This document shows positions 6,619-15,176 of a DNA stretch of 20,272 nt, piece by piece. The translations under genes and the position numbers were made by a program. Numbering within the stretch: the first letter of the stretch is position 1; the number at the start of each line of letters is the position of its first letter. Source of the DNA: CAYGVT01 sp964353355 (GTDB lineage Archaea; Thermoplasmatota; DTKX01; GCA-020343715); NCBI GenBank assembly GCA_964353355.1, contig CAYGVT010000120.1:1-20272 (forward strand). Reading direction: 5' to 3'. Below the pieces are notes generated by a model, which saw only the letters and a list, made by a program, of their open reading frames with translations, was not told the DNA's origin and did no database searches.

Positions 6619-9600
6619 ATGGCCAGGTCTACAACGTCCGCCCTCTTCATCGTGACAATCCTCTTGACCGGCACCCTTGCGACCGCCGTGCCCGCCGCGC
6701 TCGCCCCCGACCTCCCGTCGGACGGCCCCCGTGCGATCTGGCCAGGCCCCATCATGGGCCCGGCGGCCACGACCTCCGGGCGGATGGAGCTCCGGCTCAC
6801 CGTGGGCTCCTTCGACCCCGTCCGCGACCCCCTCCCGTCCCACAGGGGCCTCGACGGCCCCTCCTCGCCCGGGGTCTACCTCGTCCAGTTCGCCCGCCCG
6901 CTCTCGAGGTCCGAGGGCGAGGCGGTGGGCGTCTCCGGGGCGCGCGTGCTGGGCTTCGTCCCGGAGGGCGCCCTGGTGGTCGAGCTCCCCCGGCCCTCGG
7001 CCGTGCTCGCCCTCGCCGCCCTCCCCGGCGTCAGGTGGGTGGGTCCCTGGCAGCTTATGTGGAAGGTCGCTCCCTCGCTGGACGGGGCCAACGGCGCGCT
7101 CGAGCTGTCCGTTGTCGCATGGAGCACGGGCGACGGCCTATCGACGGGCCTCACCTCCGCAGGCGCCCGCGTTGAGGACCATCTCCTCGATGTGTGGCGC
7201 GTGCGGGCGGACGCCTCCCGCCTGGCCGCCATCGCGGCCCTGCCCGGCGTGTGCTGGGTCGAGCCCCGGACGGTGGTGGGCTTCGCGCTCGACGCGGTCA
7301 CGCGCGTGGCCGGCGCCAGGCAGGCCATCGACGGCCCCTACGACGTGGCCGAGGGCGCGGTCTGGGCCTACGACCCCGCGGTCCTGGGCTTCCCGGGGGT
7401 CAACGGCAGCACCGTCACCGTGGACGTGACGGACACGGGCGTCGACGGCTCCCACTTCGGGCTTCCGTTCGTCAAGCGCAAGGCCTTCTATGCCGTTTCC
7501 AACACGACCGGGTCCTGGACGGACCCTATGGGGCACGGCACGCACGTGGCGGGCATCGTGCTAGGCACCGGGGCCTATAGGGCGACCGAGACCGACCCGA
7601 CGCTCCCCCGCGGCAAGTACGCGGGCGTGGCCCCGGGCGCCCTCCTCGTCGCCCAGAGCCTCTACGGTGGCTCCTACTGGTTCCGCAACTTGACCAAGTG
7701 GTCGGTCGAGCACAACGCGGACATCGTGCAGAACAGCTGGGGGGCGTTCGGCTCCGCGTTCTGGGGCAACTACTCGCTCGACTCGCGCGAGTACGACAAC
7801 GCCACGCGCGACTCCGACTGGGACACGGATGGCAACCAGTCCCTGCTGGTGGTCTTCAGCGCCGGCAACGACGGCCTCAGCGGCAACAACACGGTGGGGA
7901 CCACGGCCACGGGCAAGAACGTCATCACGGTCGGGGCCACAGGCTCGGGCAAGGCGTTCCTCGACCCCGACCAGCTCTGGGACGGCTCGAGCCGCGGGCC
8001 CACCGACGACGGGCGCATCAAGCCCGACCTCGTGGCGCCCGGCTACCACATCGTGTCGACCTGGGGCACCGCCGATGACGGCTCCGCGGGCGTGGTGCCC
8101 GGGGACGGCGGCCTCCACAGCTACATCGCCTACACCGGCACCTCGATGGCCGCCCCGGTCGTCTCGGGCTCCGCCGCGCTCGTCATAGACTACCTCCGCA
8201 CCAAGGACGGCAACCCTGACCCGTCGCCCGCGCTGGTCAAGGCCGTGCTCATCGCGACCGCCGACCACCTTCCCACCGACGCCTGGCCCGGCAAGGGCCA
8301 GGGCTGGGGCCGCGTGAACGTGAGCCGCGCGCTCGTCGAGACCCGCACCCAGACCATGGATTGGGTCGACCAGTCCAGCGACCTCAGCGCCCCGGACGAA
8401 TCGATGGAGTACTCCTTCGAGGTCGACACGGGCTCGCCCCTCAGCGTGTCCCTGGTGTGGACCGACGTGTCCTCCGCGCTCTACTCTGGCAAGACGCTCG
8501 TCAACGACCTGGACCTGGAGGTGCGCAGCCCCTCGGGCACGGTATGGCTCGGCAACGTCTTCCAGGACAACCGGTCCGCCACGGGCGGCACCGCCGACCG
8601 TACGAACAACGTCGAGTGCGTCTACATCCCCACCCCGGAGCGCGGCACATGGCAGGTCAAGGTCAAGGCGCACGAGCTCCCCCCCGTGCCCGGTGGCGGC
8701 TCGCAGGACTTCGCCATCGCCGTCTCGGGGCAGGTCAACAAGCGGTTCGTGGACCTCCTGGCCGAGAACCTCACCGTGTCGGCGGCAAACGCCGCGGAGG
8801 GCGAGGTCGTGCCCATCCGGTTCGACATCGCCAACACCGGCAACATCGCCGCGCAGTCCGTGGCGTGGCGTCTCGAGCTCCTCGACAGCGCCGGGACGGT
8901 AATCGAGAGCATCAGGTCGGGCACGGTGCCCACCATCCTCCCCCGGACGTCGACACGGATCTACGCCAACTGGACCGCGGTCCGCGGCTCCTACACCGTC
9001 AGGGCCATCCCCAACCCCTACCGGCACATCCGCGAGGAGACCTACCAGAACAACGACGCATCGAGGTCGTTCTTCGTCAAGGGGTACGGGCTCGAGGCCT
9101 TCGTCCCCGTGGCAATAGGCTCCGGGCTGCCGGGCGAGGACGTGAGCTTCGACATCAACTTGACCAACACGGGCAACTCGCGCGACCTCTTCACCCTGGT
9201 CAGGCAGGAGCCCCCCGCGGGTTGGTCAGCAAGGCTGGACAGGAGCTTCATGGACCTGCTGCCGGGCAGGGTCGGCACGGTCAAGCTGATAGTCACCATC
9301 CCAGCGGACGCGCTCGCTGGCACCACGGTCCCCATCAACGTGACCATGACCTCGAGCGGGAACGCGACCTTCACGTTCACCGTCAGCACCCAGACCTTCG
9401 TCGAGGACCTGCACGGGCTCACGGTCCAGCTGCAGCCTCGCCAGGCGACGGCCGTGCCGGGCGGGGAGGCATCGTTCAACTTCACGCTGCGGAACCTCGG
9501 CAACGGCCCGGACACGTTCCGCGTGAACGTGGTACAGACAGCGGGGCCGACAGAGGGCGTCGAGTTCAGGCTGCCGAGGACGACCTTCACGGTGGCCCAT

Positions 9601-10866
9601 GCCGGTGAGGTCGAGGGCATGCTCACGCTCGCCCTAGACATCCGGAAGGTGCAGGAGCTGCCGGTGGGCGAGGCGGTGTCGTTCAGCGTGCGCGCGTCCT
9701 CCGTCAACGACCCCACGGCGGGCTCGATGGAGGACGGCTCCGTCGTCATCGGGCAGCTGCACGCCCTCACCGTCCTCGACCCCAGGCCCGAGGGGTTGGT
9801 GGTCAAGCCCGGCGAGAGCATCGAGTTCGCCGTGCAGCTCGCCAACGACGGCAACGGCGTGGAGCAGTTGAGCGTCGACATGCTCACGCCGCCCGGGTGG
9901 ACCTGGACGGCCTCGCCCAGGACGTTCAGCATCGAGATGGCCGGCACGGCCACGACCACGCTGAACGTGTCCGCGTCCCGCGCGGCCGAGGGTATCGTGC
10001 ACAACCTCACGTTCAGGGTGCTCGACAGCGGGGGCGCGACCATCCTCTCCTTGGAGGTCCCGGTCGAGGTCGAGTGGGTTCAGGGGTTGCGCGTCACCTT
10101 CGACGGGAGCGCGAGCGGCAACGTCACGCGCGGCTCGGAGGTCGCGTTCAGGCTCTACGTCACCAACGTGGGCAACCGCCCCGACCACGTGCGGCTCGAG
10201 GTGCGGGGCCTCACGGCGGGCCTCACGGTCAGGTTCGACCCGTCCGAGTTCGACGCGCCCGTGCAGGAGCGCAAGCTGGTTCTGGTCGCCTTCAACGCCT
10301 CGAAGGAGGCCCAGCTGCTCCAGGGCGCTTACGAGATACACCTCAGGTACGCCCAGGACGTCATGTGGGTCATCGCCAAGGTCAACCTCACAATCGAGAT
10401 GGGCCCCCCCGACGGTGACGGCGACGGCGACGGTGACGGCGGCACAGGGGGTACCAGCGGCACCTGGCTCTGGGCGGTCCTCCTCCTGGCCGTCCTCGTG
10501 GCCGTCGTGGCCTTGGCGTTCCTGCTGCTGCGCACGAGGCGCAGGGGCCATCAGGACCAGGAGGCGTTCTTCGCCGCGGCAAGGGGCGAGAGGACCGCGC
10601 AGGCGCTCGAGGCCGAGATGGCGGTCGCGCCCAGGCATAGGGAGGCCCCGCCCCCGCCACCCCCGATGTCGATGGGGACGGGCGGGGAGGAGGAAGGGCC
10701 GGTCCCGTTGCGCCGCGGCGGGAGCGCCTGCCCCAGCTGCGGCTCCACGATGGAGCCGGTGGGCCCACCCGGGAGGGGCTTCTACTGCCCGATGTGCGGG
10801 ACGCAGACGGGCGTCCCTGCGCGCGAGGGCGATGACATTCCATCCGACGGACAAAAGGAGGGCTGA
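6619..10866 (+). CDS. Membrane-anchored subtilase (peptidase S8) with NEW3-like stalk and cytoplasmic zinc ribbon
   Basis: This 1415-residue protein has a signal peptide (1-29). Two I9-like propeptide units follow at about 86-144 and 160-217, each ending in 'LPGVxWV'. The S8 catalytic domain (about 260-575) has Asp272 (DTG), His306 (GHGTHVAG), oxyanion Asn417 (SAGND) and Ser509 (GTSMAAP), so it should be active. A KP-43-like beta-barrel (580-705) and a CARDB-like domain (711-820) come next. Four NEW3-like units start near 823, 932, 1048 and 1155, then an Asp-Gly linker. One transmembrane helix (1283-1304) precedes a basic stop-transfer, a proline-rich tail and a zinc ribbon: Cys1371/1374 and Cys1390/1393. 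The protease domain should face outside and the ribbon the cytoplasm. ATG 6619 is preferred over GTG 6610 because the signal peptide then starts directly. Only 2 bases separate it from the next subtilase. Substrates are unknown; surface-protein processing or turnover is plausible. Confidence 0.93.
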   Translation: MARSTTSALFIVTILLTGTLATAVPAALAPDLPSDGPRAIWPGPIMGPAATTSGRMELRLTVGSFDPVRDPLPSHRGLDGPSSPGVYLVQFARPLSRSEGEAVGVSGARVLGFVPEGALVVELPRPSAVLALAALPGVRWVGPWQLMWKVAPSLDGANGALELSVVAWSTGDGLSTGLTSAGARVEDHLLDVWRVRADASRLAAIAALPGVCWVEPRTVVGFALDAVTRVAGARQAIDGPYDVAEGAVWAYDPAVLGFPGVNGSTVTVDVTDTGVDGSHFGLPFVKRKAFYAVSNTTGSWTDPMGHGTHVAGIVLGTGAYRATETDPTLPRGKYAGVAPGALLVAQSLYGGSYWFRNLTKWSVEHNADIVQNSWGAFGSAFWGNYSLDSREYDNATRDSDWDTDGNQSLLVVFSAGNDGLSGNNTVGTTATGKNVITVGATGSGKAFLDPDQLWDGSSRGPTDDGRIKPDLVAPGYHIVSTWGTADDGSAGVVPGDGGLHSYIAYTGTSMAAPVVSGSAALVIDYLRTKDGNPDPSPALVKAVLIATADHLPTDAWPGKGQGWGRVNVSRALVETRTQTMDWVDQSSDLSAPDESMEYSFEVDTGSPLSVSLVWTDVSSALYSGKTLVNDLDLEVRSPSGTVWLGNVFQDNRSATGGTADRTNNVECVYIPTPERGTWQVKVKAHELPPVPGGGSQDFAIAVSGQVNKRFVDLLAENLTVSAANAAEGEVVPIRFDIANTGNIAAQSVAWRLELLDSAGTVIESIRSGTVPTILPRTSTRIYANWTAVRGSYTVRAIPNPYRHIREETYQNNDASRSFFVKGYGLEAFVPVAIGSGLPGEDVSFDINLTNTGNSRDLFTLVRQEPPAGWSARLDRSFMDLLPGRVGTVKLIVTIPADALAGTTVPINVTMTSSGNATFTFTVSTQTFVEDLHGLTVQLQPRQATAVPGGEASFNFTLRNLGNGPDTFRVNVVQTAGPTEGVEFRLPRTTFTVAHAGEVEGMLTLALDIRKVQELPVGEAVSFSVRASSVNDPTAGSMEDGSVVIGQLHALTVLDPRPEGLVVKPGESIEFAVQLANDGNGVEQLSVDMLTPPGWTWTASPRTFSIEMAGTATTTLNVSASRAAEGIVHNLTFRVLDSGGATILSLEVPVEVEWVQGLRVTFDGSASGNVTRGSEVAFRLYVTNVGNRPDHVRLEVRGLTAGLTVRFDPSEFDAPVQERKLVLVAFNASKEAQLLQGAYEIHLRYAQDVMWVIAKVNLTIEMGPPDGDGDGDGDGGTGGTSGTWLWAVLLLAVLVAVVALAFLLLRTRRRGHQDQEAFFAAARGERTAQALEAEMAVAPRHREAPPPPPPMSMGTGGEEEGPVPLRRGGSACPSCGSTMEPVGPPGRGFYCPMCGTQTGVPAREGDDIPSDGQKEG
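10411..10440 (+). repeat. Hexanucleotide-type repeat encoding Asp-Gly linker
   Basis: Five GAC-GGT/GGC units encode (DG)5 immediately before the transmembrane helix of the first subtilase. It is probably a flexible, acidic spacer between ectodomain and membrane, and a likely site of length variation. Confidence 0.85.
10856..10862 (+). promoter_or_regulatory. Ribosome binding site of the second subtilase, inside the end of the first
   Basis: AGGAGGG lies 6 bases before ATG 10869 and overlaps the last codons of the upstream gene. With a 2-base gap between the genes this implies co-transcription and probably translational coupling. Confidence 0.75.
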
Positions 10867-10868
10867 GC

Positions 10869-13800
10869 ATGCGGAGCGGGAGAATCGGAGTGGTGATGAT
10901 AGCGTTCGTGGCCGCATCGATGCTGCTGTCCGCCCTGCCTGTGGGCGGCGCGTTCGACGTGGGCAGGGACCGCGCCAGGCTGCTCTCGGCGGAGGCCGGC
11001 GCGGGCGCCGAGTCGGCGCCCGACATGATGCTGCGATTTGCCGTGCAGGACCTCGACCCGCTCAAGGGGACCTTCGCCCTCCCGGACTCGCTCCGGTCGC
11101 ATGAGGTGGACGGCCTGTACATCGTGCAATCCTCCATGCCGACGACGGCCGCGTGGCGCGAGCGCATCGCGGGGCTGGGAGGCCAGCTGCTGGCCTACGT
11201 GCCCGAGAACGCGTACATCGCCTACCTCCCCCCCGCCATCAGGCTGGCCATCGTCGACCTGGAGACGGTGCGGTGGGTGGGCCCCTACCACCCGGGGCTG
11301 CGCGTCGAGGGCGCGCTCTGGGAGGAGGGCGGGCCCGTGCTCGACATCGCGGTTCTGTGCTTCGGCGACCCGGTCAGGGTCGCGGCCGAGGTCCTGCACC
11401 TCGGCGGGGCCGTGACGGTCATCGGCACCTCCAGCGTGCAGGGCTACGTCCCCCGCGCCAGTCTCGCCGACCTCGCGGCCTTCAACGGCGTGTGCTGGGT
11501 CCAGAGGGGCTTCCAGGTGGAGCTGTTCAACGACAACAGCGCACGGCTCGTGAGCGCGAGGCAGGGGCTGGACGGGCACTACGTCGCGTCGCAGAAGCGC
11601 ATGTGGAGCTGGGACGACGACGAGACCCCCGCGGTCTTCAACGGCACCATCGGCACGGGCTACATCGCCTCCGTCGCCGACACCGGACTCGACGAGGACC
11701 ATCTCAACAACCCCCTCCGGCTGCCGACCAAGAACTACCTCGGCGCCCCCACCACGCAGGACTCCTACGGCCACGGCACCCACGTCGCGGGCACCCTCTG
11801 CGGCCAGGGCATTCCCATGGCGGTCGACTCGACCCTCCCGACAGGCAAGTACGCTGGCGTCGCGCCTGGCGCGACCGTCTTCATGCAAGACGTCTTCGAG
11901 GGCTTCGACTTTTATATGAACTTCGATGTCATCGGCCGCGACGCGGCCGCGTCCGGCGCCATCGTCAACTCGAACTCGTGGGGCGAGTACCACGGCGGGA
12001 CCTACGGCACCTTCGAGCAGGTCTACGACAGCATGACCATCGACGCCCAGCCCAGCGTCGCGGGCGAGCAGGACATCCTCTTCTGCTTCTCCGCGGGCAA
12101 CGCGGGTCCCGGCCAGAGGACGCTGGGCTCCCCCTCTGCAGCGAAGAACGTCATCTCCGTGGGCGCCTGTGGCAACGACAAGCAGGGCGCGAGTGCCAAC
12201 TCGATTGCGGGCTTCTCCAGCCGCGGACCCGCGGCGGACGGCCGCGTCAAGCCGGACCTGGTGACGCCAGGCGTCGACGTCGTCTCATCGGCCGCGCACC
12301 CGGCCCAGATCCCCTTCCAGCCCCCTGCCGACGGAGGCCAGTCATGGACCTACATGTCCGGTACGTCCATGTCCTGCCCTTCGGCCGCGGGCTGCGTCGT
12401 GCTTGCCACCGACCACGTGGAGCACGCATGGGGCCACGCGAACCCGTCCCCGGCGCTCATCAAATCGCTGCTCATCAACGGGGCCGACAGGCTCACCGTG
12501 GGCTCGACCTACCCCGACCCCTCGCAGGGCTGGGGCCGCATCAACCTGACCACCCTGAAGGACACGCCCGTCTACAAGACCTTCTTCTACGACCAGGAGA
12601 AGCTCCTGAGCGTCGGAGGCGTCATGTCCCAGAGGTACATCTACTTCGTCAACTCCACACGGCCCTTCAAGGTCACCCTCGCATGGACCGACTTCCCGGG
12701 CACCCCTTCGGCGTCCAAGGCGCTCGTGAGCGACCTCGATCTGGTCGTCACGGCCCCCGACGGCAGAGTCTACAGGGGCAACAACTTCAGCCCGCAGGCG
12801 CAGTCGCAGGAGGGCGGCGCGAACGACACCGTCAACAACGTCGAGAGGTTCGCCCTCAGCAACCCCCAGGTGGGCTACTGGTCCATCGAGGTGCGCGCGA
12901 CGAACACACCGAGCGGTCCCCAGGACTACGCGCTCGTCGCCACCGGCGACCTGTTCGACAGGTGGGTCGACATCGCGCCCGTGAACGTCACCCTGAGCAA
13001 GCTCGCGCCCGACGAGGGCGAGCGCGTGACGTTCTCCGGTGATGTCCTCTTCAGCGGCACGCAGGGCATCGGCCTGAGCAGCTACAAAGTCGCCCTCCGG
13101 AACGTCAACACGTCCGAGGAGACCGTCTTCGAGCAGGGCCAGATACCCTCCATGGTCCCGGGCCAGTCCCGCTCGTTCTCGCACACGTGGACCGCCAAGA
13201 GGGGATGGTGGGAGTTCGTCGCCGAGGTCACCTACACCGGCGAGCCCGTCGAGTTCTCCAAGGACAACAACGCCGTGCGCGTTGGCGCGTTCGTCAGGGG
13301 CTACGGGCTGGTGGCGGAGCTGAGCGAGCCCACTGTGACCGTGTGGCCAGGCCGCGAGTCGATGCTCGAGGTGCGCGTCCTCAATCCTGGCAACGTTCCT
13401 GACATGTACACTCTCCTCACGGAGGGGGTGCCGGTCGCCTGGGTGGGGGCGCTGGGGTCTCCCGAGGCAAGGCTCGGGCCGGACAGGTCCACGAGCATCG
13501 GCCTGAGCGTCATCCCGCCCCTCGCATCCAAGGCCGGGGAGCTCTACACCATGAGCGTGCTCGTGACGTCCCAGGGCAACTCGAGCTACCGGCAGAGGCT
13601 GCCGTTCACCGTCACCGTCGGCCAGGTCTTCGGCCTCAGGTCCGACCTGACCGTCGAGGGCAGGTCCGTGCTGCCTGGCAAGTTCTCCGTCCACGAGTTC
13701 ACCGTGGCCAACACGGGCAACGGCGTCGACACGTTCGAGCTGGACGTCACCGGCCTGCCCGCGGGCTGGGCCGCCACGCTGTCCGAGACCGAGCTCCAGC

Positions 13801-15059
13801 TCGAGGACAACGCGACGCGCACCGTGCGCGTAGAGGTCCACGCGCCCGCGCAGGCGCTCATGAACGACATGGCCGCCATCGGCATCGAGGTCAGGTCCAC
13901 GGGCGGCCTCGGCTCGGAGCTCGAGGCCCGCACCCGCGTCAAGCAGGTGAGGGGCATCAACCTCACCGTGACGGCCGAGGCCGTCCTGATGCCGGGCGGC
14001 AAGGTCTACTACGAGGTCGTGCTGAGCAACATGGGCAATGGCATCGACGTGTTCGGGTACAAAGAGACGCTGCCGAGGGGCTGGAGGTCGGACTTCCCGG
14101 AGACCGAGCTCGTGCTCGACGCCTACGAGCAGTACATGCACCACAACGGCACCATCAGTTGCCCCAAGGGCACCGTGGCAGGCACTTACAAGCTCACGTT
14201 CCAGGCCGAGCTGTTCGACCAGGTCGTGGTGCGAGAGCTCAACGTTCGCGTGCAGGAGGTCTACTCGATGCGCGCGCTACTGACCGCAGGGGCCTCGGCG
14301 ATGTACCCGGGCAACCAGACGACCTACGTCGTGGAGGTCTACAACCTCGGCAACCTGCCCACGGAGTTCGCGTTCGAGCTCGAGGGCGCTCACGCCTCCT
14401 GGACCCTGACCTACGGCCAACAGGCGCAGATCGTCGGCATCAACCAGAAGGGCCTGTTCACCGTGACGGTCGTCACGCCCAAGACCGCGACGCCCGGCTT
14501 CCAGGGACTGTCCTACAGGGTCACGTACGGCACCGACAAGGAGCTCAAGGAGGGGGTCAGCCTCTACCTCATGGAGCTGCCGGAGGTCATCGGGGACGAC
14601 GGCGGGGGCGGGGGCATCCCGTCCACGGTCATCGTCGCGGTCATCGCGCTCATCCTGCTGGTGGTGCTGGTCGCGGTCATCCTCGTCCTCATGAGGCGCA
14701 GGAAGGCCTCATCCCCTCTCGATATACCCGTGGAGTACGTGGAGGAGGCGACGCCATCGGGGGGACCTAGGGCATCCCCCCCGCCGCCGTCAGCGCCCCT
14801 CATGATACCTCCGCCGCCGCCCGCGCAGGCGCGGACGACGGAGGAGCTGCTCAGCGGGACGCGCGTGATGCACCGCGAGAGCCGCGCCTACGACGCATGG
14901 TCCGCGGACAGGGAGTACGCGTCCGGCAAGACCCTCAGGAGCGCGCCCGCGCCGGTGTACATGGGCGACTGCCAGTTCTGCGGTGGCCGCGTCATGGAGC
15001 ACTCCTCCGGCGCGATAATGTGCGAGAAGTGCGGCGCGCAGTTCACACAGGACTACTGA
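10869..15059 (+). CDS. Second membrane-anchored subtilase (peptidase S8) with NEW3-like stalk and cytoplasmic zinc ribbon
   Basis: The 1396-residue protein repeats the domain order of its upstream neighbour but is strongly diverged. It has a signal peptide (1-28) and two I9-like propeptide units (about 83-142 and 158-214). The S8 domain (about 255-560) has Asp271 (ADTG), His302 (GHGTHVAG), Asn411 (SAGNAG) and Ser500 (GTSMSCP). A KP-43-like beta-barrel (569-694), a CARDB-like domain (700-810) and four NEW3-like units starting near 812, 921, 1028 and 1132 follow. One transmembrane helix (1254-1275) is followed by MRRRK, a linker with two polyproline runs, and a zinc ribbon with Cys1368/1371 and Cys1385/1388. 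The serine site differs (SMSCP versus SMAAP), hinting at different specificity. The second propeptide unit keeps a lone Cys (GVCWV) also present in the neighbour. The start is fixed by the strong upstream ribosome binding site. The pair looks like an old tandem duplication rather than a recent one. Confidence 0.93.
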   Translation: MRSGRIGVVMIAFVAASMLLSALPVGGAFDVGRDRARLLSAEAGAGAESAPDMMLRFAVQDLDPLKGTFALPDSLRSHEVDGLYIVQSSMPTTAAWRERIAGLGGQLLAYVPENAYIAYLPPAIRLAIVDLETVRWVGPYHPGLRVEGALWEEGGPVLDIAVLCFGDPVRVAAEVLHLGGAVTVIGTSSVQGYVPRASLADLAAFNGVCWVQRGFQVELFNDNSARLVSARQGLDGHYVASQKRMWSWDDDETPAVFNGTIGTGYIASVADTGLDEDHLNNPLRLPTKNYLGAPTTQDSYGHGTHVAGTLCGQGIPMAVDSTLPTGKYAGVAPGATVFMQDVFEGFDFYMNFDVIGRDAAASGAIVNSNSWGEYHGGTYGTFEQVYDSMTIDAQPSVAGEQDILFCFSAGNAGPGQRTLGSPSAAKNVISVGACGNDKQGASANSIAGFSSRGPAADGRVKPDLVTPGVDVVSSAAHPAQIPFQPPADGGQSWTYMSGTSMSCPSAAGCVVLATDHVEHAWGHANPSPALIKSLLINGADRLTVGSTYPDPSQGWGRINLTTLKDTPVYKTFFYDQEKLLSVGGVMSQRYIYFVNSTRPFKVTLAWTDFPGTPSASKALVSDLDLVVTAPDGRVYRGNNFSPQAQSQEGGANDTVNNVERFALSNPQVGYWSIEVRATNTPSGPQDYALVATGDLFDRWVDIAPVNVTLSKLAPDEGERVTFSGDVLFSGTQGIGLSSYKVALRNVNTSEETVFEQGQIPSMVPGQSRSFSHTWTAKRGWWEFVAEVTYTGEPVEFSKDNNAVRVGAFVRGYGLVAELSEPTVTVWPGRESMLEVRVLNPGNVPDMYTLLTEGVPVAWVGALGSPEARLGPDRSTSIGLSVIPPLASKAGELYTMSVLVTSQGNSSYRQRLPFTVTVGQVFGLRSDLTVEGRSVLPGKFSVHEFTVANTGNGVDTFELDVTGLPAGWAATLSETELQLEDNATRTVRVEVHAPAQALMNDMAAIGIEVRSTGGLGSELEARTRVKQVRGINLTVTAEAVLMPGGKVYYEVVLSNMGNGIDVFGYKETLPRGWRSDFPETELVLDAYEQYMHHNGTISCPKGTVAGTYKLTFQAELFDQVVVRELNVRVQEVYSMRALLTAGASAMYPGNQTTYVVEVYNLGNLPTEFAFELEGAHASWTLTYGQQAQIVGINQKGLFTVTVVTPKTATPGFQGLSYRVTYGTDKELKEGVSLYLMELPEVIGDDGGGGGIPSTVIVAVIALILLVVLVAVILVLMRRRKASSPLDIPVEYVEEATPSGGPRASPPPPSAPLMIPPPPPAQARTTEELLSGTRVMHRESRAYDAWSADREYASGKTLRSAPAPVYMGDCQFCGGRVMEHSSGAIMCEKCGAQFTQDY

Positions 15060-15160
15060 TGCTTGAGGTGCAAGAGGGCAGACGGAAGGAAGTCGCCAGG
15101 GCTGGAAGGATACGAGGGATGGAGGCGCCACGCGGATGGCAGGGTCGCGGATCGGCCCCC

Positions 15161-15170
15161 AGGGGAGGGG
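15161..15170 (+). promoter_or_regulatory. Ribosome binding site that decides the start of the winged-helix gene
   Basis: AGGGGAGGGG ends 6 bases before an in-frame GTG at 15177. It is the best Shine-Dalgarno match between 15060 and 15300 and favours GTG 15177 over the upstream in-frame TTG at 15063, which has no comparable site. Confidence 0.65.
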
Positions 15171-15176
15171 CGTTCG

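Noticed and set aside
7561..9027. A 488-codon minus-strand frame inside the first subtilase
   Set aside because: It lies opposite the catalytic domain, whose triad and motifs are intact on the plus strand; the antisense product has no recognisable features.
12342..14144. A 600-codon minus-strand frame inside the second subtilase
   Set aside because: Same reason: Arg/His/Val-rich composition, no motif, and opposite a clearly coding strand.
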